NCBI GenBank assembly: GCA_014584575.1
Contig: JACTMP010000069.1
Coordinates: 1 to 64,000, forward strand
Length of the DNA: 64,000 nucleotides
From: Chloroflexota bacterium
GTDB taxonomy: Bacteria; Chloroflexota; Anaerolineae; Promineifilales; Promineifilaceae
Reading direction: 5' to 3'
Part shown: positions 8,381 through 16,195 of the stretch, in pieces
How positions within the stretch are numbered: position 1 is the first letter of the stretch
Layout: every line of letters begins with the position of its first letter
The notes under the pieces: model-generated
Databases searched by the model: none
Seen by the model: the letters and a program-made list of their open reading frames with translations, nothing else
What the model was told of the DNA's origin: nothing
Position numbers and translations under genes: made by a program

Positions 8381-9023
8381 GGCGAATGTGAACACCGACA
8401 CCGAACAATGGCTTTCCCTCAGCGACGCCGCCAAACGGCTGAATGTGCATCCCACTACGCTGCGGCGCTGGGCGGACAATGGCGACATTCCGATTATGTT
8501 AACTCCGGGTGGGCATCGCCGCTTTGCCCTGGCCGATATTGACCAGTTTGCCCAGGGGCGGCACGGCCTGCGCCGCACCAGCGGCATTGAGCAGGCATGG
8601 GCCGACCGGGCGCTGGTTGTCACCCGTCAGGAGATCATGGCCCACCAAAACGCTCACTGGTTGACGGCGCTGGATGAGACCACCCGTGAACGGAACCGGA
8701 TGCTAGGGCGACAGCTCATGGCGCTGACGCTGCAATACATTTCCAATGGCGATGACGAACGGTTGATTGACGAGGCGCGGCGGATTGGTGGCGAATACGG
8801 CCGTACCTGCCGCCAGATCAACATGCCCCTCACCGACGCCCTGCAAGCCTCCATGTTCTTCCGTGACACCATGATTGAATCGGCGCTGCAACTGCCCGAA
8901 AATGTAAACATCCGCCCGGAGGCCAACGTGCGCCTGCTGCGCCGGATCAATACACTGCTCAACGCCGTCCATCTGGCGGTGGCCGAGGTTTATGATGCCC
9001 CCGATTTTGTGCCTGGGACTTAA
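8379..9023 (+). CDS. MerR-like HTH regulator with C-terminal helical sensor domain
   Basis: 214 residues. Residues about 10-62 form a MerR/excisionase-type helix-turn-helix (LSDAAKRLNVHPTTLRRWADNG, then a TPGGHRRF wing). Residues about 95-205 are all-helical and resemble, by eye, the RsbRD N-terminal sensor domain; that match is tentative. The gene overlaps hemA by 32 bases, which suggests translational coupling and a role in controlling heme synthesis. It could recognise the element shared by 5478-5500 and 8279-8301. Its start codon lies at the edge of a gap repeat and has no ribosome-binding site of its own. Confidence 0.75.
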   Translation: MANVNTDTEQWLSLSDAAKRLNVHPTTLRRWADNGDIPIMLTPGGHRRFALADIDQFAQGRHGLRRTSGIEQAWADRALVVTRQEIMAHQNAHWLTALDETTRERNRMLGRQLMALTLQYISNGDDERLIDEARRIGGEYGRTCRQINMPLTDALQASMFFRDTMIESALQLPENVNIRPEANVRLLRRINTLLNAVHLAVAEVYDAPDFVPGT

Positions 9024-10239
9024 TCACGAATCGGCGCCGGTGGCCTTGCGCGAGCGGCTGCATTGTTCGTTGGCGACATTGGCGGCACACAGGCCCACGG
9101 CCGTGACCGAACTTGTCCTGCTCTCCACCTGCAACCGGATCGAACTGTACGCGGTTGCGCCGGAATCAGCCTCAGCCAACACACTCGTGCAATGGTTGGC
9201 CGATGTGCAGCAGGTAGTCCCGGCCGATTTTGCAGATTATGTCTACTTTTTGACGGGAGACACGGCCGTCAACCATCTGCTGCGGGTCGCCTGCGGGCTG
9301 GATTCGCTGGTGTTGGGTGAGCCACAAATTTTGGGGCAGGTGACGGATGCGTATAGGGCAGCCGTTGCCCACCACACCATCGGCCCCGTCCTGGACGGCC
9401 TCTTCAAAACGGCCATCCGCACCGGCAAACGCGCCCGCGCCGAAACAGCCATCAGCAGCAACCCCGCCAGCGTCAGTTCGGTGGCCATTGCCCTGGCGCA
9501 GCAGGCCACCGACAACCTGGCAAAACGGGCCATCCTGGTGGTGGGGGCCGGGGAAATGGGGCAACTGGCGCTCAAAGCATTGCGTAACCGGAGATTGAGC
9601 AACGTCTCCGTCGCTAATCGCACCAAAAGCAGGGCGGAAACGGCCGTCGCTCCCTTTACCGGCCAGGCATATGGGTTGGATGATCTGCCCCAGGCCATTC
9701 AATTGGCCGATGTGGTGATCACGGCCGTCCACAGCCCGCACCCCTTTATTGACATAATGACAATTTTGCCCCGCGAACGGCCGTTGGTCATCGTGGATAT
9801 TGCCATGCCGCGTAATGTGGACACGGCCGTGGCCACCCTGCCCCACGTCCGCCTATACAGCCTGGACGATTTGCAGGCCACATTAGACGAATCGTTGGCC
9901 GCCCGGCAGGCAGAAATCCCACCTGTAGAACACATTATCGCCGCCGAAACAGAGCAGTTGACCATGCACTATGCCGAGTTGGCCGTCAAACCACTCATCC
10001 TGGAAATGCGGCGCAAAGCGGAGCAAATCCGGGAGACGGAGCTGGAACGCGCCTTGCGCCATTTGGGAGAGGTGGACGAACAGACGATGGTACACCTGCA
10101 ACGCTTTTCGCACTCCCTGGTGAATAAACTATTGCACGAGCCGACCCTGCGCCTGAAGGAAAAAGCAGGACATGAGCAGGCGGGTGAATACGCGACGGCC
10201 GTGCGGGAACTCTTTGGATTACCAGAACATTTATCGTAG
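8992..10239 (+). CDS. hemA: Glutamyl-tRNA reductase
   Basis: 415 residues, usual length. It reduces glutamyl-tRNA to glutamate-1-semialdehyde with NADPH, the first committed step of C5-pathway tetrapyrrole synthesis. The nucleophile is Cys47 in LLSTCNRIE. GEPQILGQV, a Rossmann motif (VVGAGEMG) and the C-terminal dimerisation helices are all present. The gene starts inside the regulator gene upstream and precedes hemC. It contains seven copies of the ACGGCCGT octamer, the densest concentration in the window, encoding several TAV tripeptides. Confidence 0.97.
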   Translation: MMPPILCLGLNHESAPVALRERLHCSLATLAAHRPTAVTELVLLSTCNRIELYAVAPESASANTLVQWLADVQQVVPADFADYVYFLTGDTAVNHLLRVACGLDSLVLGEPQILGQVTDAYRAAVAHHTIGPVLDGLFKTAIRTGKRARAETAISSNPASVSSVAIALAQQATDNLAKRAILVVGAGEMGQLALKALRNRRLSNVSVANRTKSRAETAVAPFTGQAYGLDDLPQAIQLADVVITAVHSPHPFIDIMTILPRERPLVIVDIAMPRNVDTAVATLPHVRLYSLDDLQATLDESLAARQAEIPPVEHIIAAETEQLTMHYAELAVKPLILEMRRKAEQIRETELERALRHLGEVDEQTMVHLQRFSHSLVNKLLHEPTLRLKEKAGHEQAGEYATAVRELFGLPEHLS

Positions 10240-10324
10240 AATGTGGGCCAACAGGATGGCCGGGCCTTTACACGAGAAGAAGGAGAAAAGTGGCCGTGTC
10301 CGTCCTGTTACCCCCTTGAAGAAT

Positions 10325-10400
10325 GAGATTGGGATATTGAGAGATTAAGAGATTTATGGTCTCGCAGTCTCCCAATCTCCTAATCTCGCAGTCTCCAATC
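10325..10400. repeat. GAGATT-type inverted repeat, copy 2
   Basis: Units GAGATTGGGATATTGAGAGATT face TCTCCCAATCTCC-type units between hemA and hemC, ending five bases before the hemC ATG. The first part of this 165-base gap holds no recognised feature. Confidence 0.85.
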
Positions 10401-10404
10401 AAGT

Positions 10405-11325
10405 ATGACCCACACACAAATCATCACGATTGGCACCCGGACCTCACAATTGGCGCTGTGGCAAACGAATTATGTCAAGCAGAAATTAGAGGAAGCGTGG
10501 CCCGGTTTGGTCTGCCAACTGGAAACATTCGTCACGCAGGGTGACAAAACGCTGGACAAACCATTGCCGGAAATTGGGGGGAAGGGGCTGTTTACGGCCG
10601 AATTGGAAGCGGCGTTGCTGGACGGCCGTATTGACATCGCCGTCCATTCCCTTAAAGACCTGCCCGTGGCCGACGCCGCCGGGCTGACAGTGGGCGCGAT
10701 TTCACCGCGCGCCGATGTGCGCGATGTGCTGGTGGCGCGGGAAAAGTGGACGTTGGGCAGTCTCCCTCTGGGAGCCACTGTAGGTACCAGCAGCCTGCGC
10801 CGCCAGGCTCAACTGCTACACGCCCGCCCCGACCTGAACATCCAATCTATTCGCGGCAACGTGGACACCCGTCTGCGCAAAGTACAGGAAGGGCCATACG
10901 ACGCCGCCGTCCTGGCGGCTGCCGGTCTCACCCGTTTGGGGCTGGAAAACCACATTGCCCAATACCTGCCCCTGGACATCATGCTGCCCGCGCCCGGACA
11001 GGGGGCGCTGGCAGTGCAGTGTCGGGTGGCGGACACGGCCGTACTCTCCCTGCTGGCAGCCATTGACGATGCCGAAACCCGCTGCTGCGTAGACGCCGAA
11101 CGCGCCTTTCTGGACGGGCTGGGCAGCGGTTGTTCGCTGCCGGTAGCGGCCTATGCCACCCGGCAAAATGGCGAGATTATGTTAACTGGATTGGTGGCAG
11201 CCGGTGATGGCAGTCGGGTGATTGAGGTGCGGGGGTACGGCCGTGACCCCCACCAACTCGGCGCAGACTTAGCGAAAAGTGCTTTGGCGCAGGGCGCAGC
11301 GGCCTTGTTGAGATTGGGAGATTAG
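10405..11325 (+). CDS. hemC: Hydroxymethylbilane synthase (porphobilinogen deaminase)
   Basis: 306 residues. It joins four porphobilinogens into hydroxymethylbilane on a dipyrromethane cofactor. The cofactor cysteine is Cys243 in GSGCSLPVA. The family start IGTRTSQLALWQ, the HSLKDLP motif and the SLRRQAQL arginines are all present. Start ATG 10405. The protein ends RLGD, and the TAG stop lies inside the following hairpin repeat. Confidence 0.97.
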   Translation: MTHTQIITIGTRTSQLALWQTNYVKQKLEEAWPGLVCQLETFVTQGDKTLDKPLPEIGGKGLFTAELEAALLDGRIDIAVHSLKDLPVADAAGLTVGAISPRADVRDVLVAREKWTLGSLPLGATVGTSSLRRQAQLLHARPDLNIQSIRGNVDTRLRKVQEGPYDAAVLAAAGLTRLGLENHIAQYLPLDIMLPAPGQGALAVQCRVADTAVLSLLAAIDDAETRCCVDAERAFLDGLGSGCSLPVAAYATRQNGEIMLTGLVAAGDGSRVIEVRGYGRDPHQLGADLAKSALAQGAAALLRLGD

Positions 11326-11357
11326 GAGATTGGGTAATCTCTCAATCTCCTAATCTC
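11310..11357. repeat. GAGATT-type inverted repeat, copy 3
   Basis: GAGATTGGGAGATTAGGAGATT faces AATCTCTCAATCTCC. It overlaps the last codons and the stop of hemC. Confidence 0.9.
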
Positions 11358-11381
11358 AGTCGATCCAAAATCCGATGAATA

Positions 11382-11493
11382 TGTCATTCCGAGCGGAGTC
11401 TTCGGAGCGAGGAATCTCTTTCCTTTACAAGTGGCCGGGATTCCTCGTCGAAGACTCGCCTGTCCTGAGCTTGCCGAATGGGTCGGAATGACA
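11382..11493. repeat. TGTCATTCCGA palindromic element, copy 1 (MITE-like)
   Basis: A 112-base element with terminal inverted repeats TGTCATTCCGA and TCGGAATGACA and inner arms around GAGGAATC and GATTCCTC. It has no coding capacity. Other copies lie at 12382, 51271 and 53886. The right half carries an extra internal stretch compared with copy 2. Confidence 0.85.
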
Positions 11494-11536
11494 CGAGAAA
11501 GCTCAGGTTATTTTGTCAACGGTGTACCAAAGGATT

Positions 11537-12340
11537 ATGCAAAGACCGCTACTCGGCAAACGCATTGTTGTTACCCGCAGCCCCGATCAGGCGGGGGAAT
11601 TGTGCGCCCGGTTGGAAGCGTTGGGCGCGCAGTGCATCCGTTTCCCGGTCATTGATTTTGTCCCCCTGCCCGCCCCCGAACTGGACGCCGCCCTGACCCA
11701 ACTCGACCAATATACCTGGCTCATTTTCACCAGCGCCAACGCCGTGCGGTTCTTTTTTCGGAGATTGGAGATTGGAGATTGGAGATTAGAGGCCAATCTC
11801 CAATCTCCAATCTCTAATCTCCCTTGCATTGCCGTCGTCGGCTCGGCTACACAGCAAGCATTGGCAGAAAAAGGGGTCTCTGTAGATTTTATGCCGGACG
11901 AATTCACCGGCGAGCAGTTGGCGATGTGCCTGGGTGATGTGGCCGGGCAGCGCATTTTGCTGCCCCGCGCCAGCATCGGCCGGCCGGAAATTGTGAATCT
12001 GCTGCGGGAGCGGGGAGCGCTGGTGGATGAGGTGGTGCTGTATGAGACAGTCACGGCCGTGCCCACCCCCAAAGCCCTGGCCGAACTGGAAAAAGGGGCC
12101 GACATCCTCACCTTCACCAGCCCGTCCAGCGTGCGTAACTTTTTGGCGATAGTAAGACCCGAAGGGTTTTTGAAACCCTTCGGGTCTGCCCTGGTCGCCG
12201 TCATCGGCCCCTCCACCGCCGCCGAAGCAGAGAAATATAGCCTGCGTGTTGACATAATGCCGCAGGAATACACGATAGAGGGGTTGGTCACGGCATTAGT
12301 GGCATATGTTGGCGAGAGGAGATTGGAGATTGGAGATTAG
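11537..12340 (+). CDS. hemD: Uroporphyrinogen-III synthase
   Basis: About 267 residues. It cyclises hydroxymethylbilane with inversion of ring D. The sequence is weakly conserved as usual, but the two-domain pattern, an FTSANAVRFF motif, a TFTSPSSVRNF motif and the setting between hemC and hemB make the call firm. The ATG at 11537 fits the family N-terminus (GKRIVVTRSPDQAGEL); the TTG at 11513 is less likely. Two gap-type palindromes lie inside the frame (11761-11822 and 12155-12187), encoding RRLEIGDWRLEANLQSPISN and RPEGFLKPFGS. The C-terminal RRLEIGD and stop come from a third. Confidence 0.92.
   Translation: MQRPLLGKRIVVTRSPDQAGELCARLEALGAQCIRFPVIDFVPLPAPELDAALTQLDQYTWLIFTSANAVRFFFRRLEIGDWRLEANLQSPISNLPCIAVVGSATQQALAEKGVSVDFMPDEFTGEQLAMCLGDVAGQRILLPRASIGRPEIVNLLRERGALVDEVVLYETVTAVPTPKALAELEKGADILTFTSPSSVRNFLAIVRPEGFLKPFGSALVAVIGPSTAAEAEKYSLRVDIMPQEYTIEGLVTALVAYVGERRLEIGD
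11761..11822. repeat. GAGATT-type inverted repeat inside hemD (copy 4)
   Basis: GAGATTGGAGATTGG units face CCAATCTCCAATCTC units, fully within the hemD frame. The element keeps the frame open and inserts about 20 residues after the FTSANAVRFF motif, at what should be a loop. Confidence 0.88.
12155..12187. repeat. AGACCC...GGGTCT palindrome inside hemD
   Basis: Perfect arms AGACCCGAAGGGTTT / AAACCCTTCGGGTCT with a short loop, read in frame. Related palindromes lie at 48342-48376 and, more distantly, 26710 and 57581. Confidence 0.85.
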
Positions 12341-12369
12341 AAGATTGAGTGTTCCACTCTCTCAATCTC
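12318..12369. repeat. GAGATT-type inverted repeat, copy 5
   Basis: Covers the last codons and TAG stop of hemD and faces CTCTCTCAATCTC downstream; the loop is longer than in other copies. Confidence 0.85.
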
Positions 12370-12381
12370 AGTAGATGAAAA

Positions 12382-12463
12382 TGTCATTCCGAGGTCTTCC
12401 GAGGAATCCCTACGGCGCAATTCTACGGGATTCCTCACTCCGAAGACTCCGTTCGGAATGACA
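12382..12463. repeat. TGTCATTCCGA palindromic element, copy 2 (MITE-like)
   Basis: An 82-base element with both terminal repeats intact (TGTCATTCCGA, TCGGAATGACA) between hemD and hemB. It is the most compact copy and could fold into one long hairpin. Confidence 0.88.
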
Positions 12464-12517
12464 GGTATAGAGGATTTTTGATCTATTAAATCTCACTTTT
12501 CACACTGAGGAACGCCT

Positions 12518-13531
12518 ATGAACATCCCCATCCGCCCGCGCCGCTTGCGGCACACGGCCGTGCTGCGCCAGATGGTGCGCGAAACGGAACTGAACCCGGC
12601 CGATTTCATCTACCCCCTCTTCATCCGGCACGGCGAAAACGAGCGCCGCCCCATTCCTTCGATGCCGGGGGTGGCCCAGTTGTCGGTGGACACGGCCGTG
12701 GCCGAAGCCCAGGCTGCGTATGAACTGGGGATCACGGCCGTCATCCTCTTTGGCCTGCCCGCCGAAAAAGACCCGGTTGGGCAGGAAAATTTCGCCGAAG
12801 ACGGCATTGTGCAGCAGGCCATCCGCGCCATCAAAGCGGAACTACCGCAAATGGTCGTCGTCACCGACGTGTGCCTGTGTGAATACACCGACCACGGGCA
12901 TTGCGGCGTTTTGAACGCGGGCATTGAGTTGAAGTTGAACGAGCATTTGCCGGAAGGCTATGTGCTGAACGACGAGACGCTCAAGGTATTGGGCCAGGTC
13001 GCCATTTCCCATGCGCGGGCGGGCGCGGACATCGTGGCCCCCAGCGGCATGATGGATGGCATGGTCGCCGCCATTCGCCGCGAACTGGACGACTACGGTT
13101 TTGAGCATCTGCCCATCATGTCTTATGCGGTGAAATATGCCAGCGGTTTTTATGGGCCATTCCGAGACGCGGCCGATGGCGCGCCCAAATTTGGCGACCG
13201 CAAAACGCACCAGATGGACCCGGCCAATGCGCGAGAAGCCCTGCGTGAAGCCTCTTTAGATGTAGCTGAGGGAGCAGACTTCCTGATGGTAAAACCGGCG
13301 CTGGCTTACCTGGATGTGATTTACCGCGTGAAGCAGCAGTTCCCGGCGCTGCCCCTGGCGGCCTACAACGTCAGCGGCGAATACGCCATGATCAAGGCGG
13401 CGGCGGAAAGGGGGTGGTTGGATGAGCGCACGGCCGTGTTGGAAACCCTCACCAGCATCAAACGTGCCGGCGCAGACCTGATCATCACGTACCATGCCAA
13501 AGAGGCGGCGGGTTGGTTGAGGGGAGATTGA
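12518..13531 (+). CDS. hemB: Delta-aminolevulinic acid dehydratase (porphobilinogen synthase)
   Basis: 337 residues. It condenses two 5-aminolevulinates to porphobilinogen. Schiff-base lysines are Lys206 (YAVKYAS) and Lys259 (MVKPAL). The zinc-site cysteines Cys119, Cys121 and Cys129 are present in [14 protein letters not shown], so this is a zinc-type enzyme. AGGAACG lies before the ATG at 12518. The last codons (LRGD and TGA) fall in a GAGATT-type repeat. Confidence 0.97.
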   Translation: MNIPIRPRRLRHTAVLRQMVRETELNPADFIYPLFIRHGENERRPIPSMPGVAQLSVDTAVAEAQAAYELGITAVILFGLPAEKDPVGQENFAEDGIVQQAIRAIKAELPQMVVVTDVCLCEYTDHGHCGVLNAGIELKLNEHLPEGYVLNDETLKVLGQVAISHARAGADIVAPSGMMDGMVAAIRRELDDYGFEHLPIMSYAVKYASGFYGPFRDAADGAPKFGDRKTHQMDPANAREALREASLDVAEGADFLMVKPALAYLDVIYRVKQQFPALPLAAYNVSGEYAMIKAAAERGWLDERTAVLETLTSIKRAGADLIITYHAKEAAGWLRGD

Positions 13532-13576
13532 GAGATTGGGAGATTGCGAGATTGGGAGATTGAATCTCCCAATCTC
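13523..13576. repeat. GAGATT-type inverted repeat, copy 6
   Basis: Four GAGATT units on the left face AATCTCCCAATCTC on the right. It overlaps the hemB stop and separates hemB from the convergent Uma2 gene; it might also act as a bidirectional barrier, though it lacks a T-run. Confidence 0.88.
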
Positions 13577-13591
13577 ATCAGGGGCGACAGG

Positions 13592-14200
13592 TCAGGTATT
13601 GGGTAGAAAGAGTGAGGCAACGGGCAGTTGCAGGCTGGTTAGTTGCAAGGATGTGAGGATTTCATCGGGACCGAAACGGCCGTGTAACACATACTCCTGT
13701 CCGCCAATCGGCAAAGCATAAATCGTCACCGTCCGCGTTTTGGGGTCGGCCAGCCAATACTCTGGCACACCGGCCTGTTCGTAGGCGTCCAGTTTCACGG
13801 ATTGATCCACGCGGATGGTACTGGGCGACAGCACTTCTACAACTAAATCAGGCGCACCTTCAAAAAATCGGGCGTTGACTGGCAAAGATCGCGCCGCGCC
13901 AATAAACACAATGTCCGGCAAAACCGGTCTGGCAATGCCCGGCAAATGGATTTCAAAAGGAGCAGTGAGAATGACGCCCAATGCTTTCGCCTCAATGAAG
14001 TGCATCAGGGCATAAAAAATCTTACTGACAGCATATTGATGGTCATAGGCAGGGGCGTTGGTCACGTAAAGAACTCCTTTAATGATTTCGTAGCGACGGC
14101 CGTCGTCCGGCAGGCGCACATAATCATCATACGTCCAGCTACCCTGGGCCGGCCATGATTCAGTTGTGGGCAAAATAGCAGGTGTTGCTTGTCTGATCAT
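13592..14200 (-). CDS. Uma2 family (DUF820) PD-(D/E)XK nuclease-like protein
   Basis: 202 residues with the Uma2 signature: YDDYVRLPDDGRRYEIIKG near the N-terminus, then PDIVFI, PDLVVEVLSPST and AGVPEYWLADP. The fold is that of a restriction-like endonuclease; the biological function of Uma2 proteins is not established. It is inserted against the direction of the heme genes, between hemB and chdC. Two more Uma2 genes lie at 38341 and 42177. Confidence 0.88.
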   Translation of the reverse strand: MIRQATPAILPTTESWPAQGSWTYDDYVRLPDDGRRYEIIKGVLYVTNAPAYDHQYAVSKIFYALMHFIEAKALGVILTAPFEIHLPGIARPVLPDIVFIGAARSLPVNARFFEGAPDLVVEVLSPSTIRVDQSVKLDAYEQAGVPEYWLADPKTRTVTIYALPIGGQEYVLHGRFGPDEILTSLQLTSLQLPVASLFLPNT

Positions 14201-14275
14201 CGTTCACCAATCCTTCGCCAAAAGCAACACCATTGTAAAAATGGCCGGGCGAAACTGTCAAGAAGGAGTAAATAG

Positions 14276-15013
14276 ATGACACTAAAAAATCTGACGATAG
14301 AACAACCAACGGACACCATAGACATCAGCGAAAAAGGGAAGGTGAATGAGCAGACCATTTCCCTGAATCGGCGGCTGTTTATGCAGCTTTTGGTTTTTAC
14401 GGATGCGTTTGACACAGAGGCGTTGGTCACGGCCGTAGCTGAAGCAAACATTCACGGCGTGCTGTACCTGGACCTCAACGACCCGTATGGGGTGGGGCTG
14501 CTGACCTTTAGCGAGGAGCCGGACTACTTTGTGACCGACGTGCGCCGACTGCTAAACCAGGAGCCGTTTGATCTGCTCACGCCCCGCCCGGAGATGACCA
14601 TGCTCGGCCGTACCTACTCGCTTGGCTACGAAGCCGACCTGGAACGCACCCTGATCACCCGCCCCATCGAGCGGGCGACAAACCCGGCCTGGCCCTGGGC
14701 GGTCTGGTATCCACTGCGCCGTTCCGGGCAGTTTGAGCAGTTGCCCGCCCAGGAGCAGCGCACCATTTTGATGGAGCATGGCGGCATCGGCCGCGCCTAT
14801 GGCGAAGCGGATTTGGCCCACGACGTGCGGCTGGCCTGCCATGGTCTGGGCACAGAAGACAACGACTTCATCGCCGGGCTGGTGGGCAAAGAGTTGTACC
14901 CCCTCTCCCAAATTGTGCAGCGCATGAGGAAAACGAAACAAACCGCGCTGTACCTGGAAAAGTTAGGGCCGTTTTTTATTGGCAAAGCGATCTGGCAGAA
15001 TAAAGGAGATTGA
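14276..15013 (+). CDS. chdC: Coproheme decarboxylase (chlorite dismutase family, ChdC/HemQ)
   Basis: 245 residues. The C-terminal half carries the chlorite-dismutase-family heme domain. Tyr145 in WYPLRR aligns with the radical-forming tyrosine of coproheme decarboxylases, and His168 in MEHGGIGR aligns with their proximal heme ligand. The closing LEKLGPFFIGKAI segment is also typical. ChdC turns Fe-coproporphyrin III into heme b using peroxide. Its place among hemB, hemE and hemH supports this over chlorite dismutation. AAGGAG lies eight bases before the ATG. The last residues, NKGD and stop, overlap a hairpin repeat. Confidence 0.85.
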   Translation: MTLKNLTIEQPTDTIDISEKGKVNEQTISLNRRLFMQLLVFTDAFDTEALVTAVAEANIHGVLYLDLNDPYGVGLLTFSEEPDYFVTDVRRLLNQEPFDLLTPRPEMTMLGRTYSLGYEADLERTLITRPIERATNPAWPWAVWYPLRRSGQFEQLPAQEQRTILMEHGGIGRAYGEADLAHDVRLACHGLGTEDNDFIAGLVGKELYPLSQIVQRMRKTKQTALYLEKLGPFFIGKAIWQNKGD

Positions 15014-15072
15014 GAGATGGGGAGATTGAGAGATTGGACAATCTCCTAATCTCTCAATCTCCCCATCTCCCC
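15004..15072. repeat. GAGATT-type inverted repeat, copy 7
   Basis: GGAGATTGAGAGATGGGGAGATT faces AATCTCTCAATCTCCCC. It begins in the last codons of chdC, supplies its TGA, and ends six bases before the hemE start. Confidence 0.9.
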
Positions 15073-15077
15073 ACACC

Positions 15078-16127
15078 ATGACACAACAAGAACCACAATC
15101 CCGTTTCCTACGCGCCTGCGCCGGGCTGCCGGTGGATGCGACGCCGGTGTGGCTGATGCGGCAGGCGGGGCGTTATATGCCCGAATACCGCGAACTGCGC
15201 ACCAGATATTCGATGCTGGAATGTATCCACACGCCGGAACTGGCGGCGGAGATTACGATGCAGCCGATCAATACCTTTGACCTGGATGCAGCCATTATTT
15301 TCTCGGACATTTTGCCGCCGCTGGTGGGCATGGGCTTGAAGCTGGAATTTGCCCAGGGGGAAGGGCCGGTGCTGCATAATCGGCTGCAACGGCCGTATGA
15401 CATTGACCTGCTCGCCACCCCACCCGCCGCCGGAACGATGGCCGGGACGTTGAAGGCCATCGAACTGGTGACGGCCGAATTGCAGCCGCGGGGTATCCCG
15501 CTCATTGGCTTTGCCGGTGCGCCGTTTACGCTGGCCAGCTACGCCATCGAAGGCGGCGGTTCCAAGACGTATCAGCGCACCAAATCGCTGATGTACGGCG
15601 AACCGGCGGCCTGGGGGCGGCTGATGGACAAACTGGTGACGGTGCAGGCCGATTACCTGCTGGCGCAGGCCAAAGCGGGGGCGTCCGCCTTGCAACTGTT
15701 TGATTCCTGGGCCGGGCATGCCCTGAGCAAACAGGATTACATCCGCTTTGTGCAGCCTTACAACACACGGCTGTTTCAGCAGTTGGCGCGGGCCAATGTG
15801 CCCGTCATCAACTTCAGCACGGGCACATCCCCGTACATTGAAGAGGTAGCCAAATGTGGCGGCACGGTTATTGGCGTGGACTGGCATTTGCCGCTTGACG
15901 AACTATGGGCGCGGATTGGCCCGGACAAAGCGATTCAAGGCAATTTAGACCCGCTGACGCTGCTGGCCCCCTGGCGGGAACTCAAATTTCAGGTGGATGA
16001 TGTGCTGGCGCGGGCCAACGGCCGTGCCGGACACATCTTCAACCTGGGGCACGGCATCTTCAAGGAGACGCCGGTGGAGAATGTAAAGCGGCTGGTGGAG
16101 TATGTGCATGAAAGAACGAAGAAATAA
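15078..16127 (+). CDS. hemE: Uroporphyrinogen decarboxylase
   Basis: 349 residues. It removes four acetate carboxyls of uroporphyrinogen III to give coproporphyrinogen III, the branch point for the coproporphyrin-dependent route. The family start PVWLMRQAGRYMPEYR and the GFAGAPFTLASY motif are present. ATG 15078 follows directly on a hairpin repeat, so no conventional ribosome-binding site is visible beyond CTCC-type sequence on the other strand. Confidence 0.97.
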   Translation: MTQQEPQSRFLRACAGLPVDATPVWLMRQAGRYMPEYRELRTRYSMLECIHTPELAAEITMQPINTFDLDAAIIFSDILPPLVGMGLKLEFAQGEGPVLHNRLQRPYDIDLLATPPAAGTMAGTLKAIELVTAELQPRGIPLIGFAGAPFTLASYAIEGGGSKTYQRTKSLMYGEPAAWGRLMDKLVTVQADYLLAQAKAGASALQLFDSWAGHALSKQDYIRFVQPYNTRLFQQLARANVPVINFSTGTSPYIEEVAKCGGTVIGVDWHLPLDELWARIGPDKAIQGNLDPLTLLAPWRELKFQVDDVLARANGRAGHIFNLGHGIFKETPVENVKRLVEYVHERTKK

Positions 16128-16130
16128 CTG

Positions 16131-16188
16131 ACGTGATATGTGATGCGTGACCCGCGTCATTTCACGCATCACGCATCACGCATCACGA
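16131..16188. repeat. TGATGCGTGA-type inverted repeat, copy 1
   Basis: GTGATATGTGATGCGTGA faces TCACGCATCACGCATCACG in the gap between hemE and hemH, eight bases before the hemH start. Other copies lie at 20716, 24973, 47556 and 49403. Confidence 0.88.
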
Positions 16189-16195
16189 GAAAATT

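Noticed and set aside
14276-15013. Chlorite dismutase for chlorite detoxification
   Set aside because: The Tyr and His of coproheme decarboxylases are present and the gene is inside the heme cluster with no perchlorate genes; ChdC is the better call.
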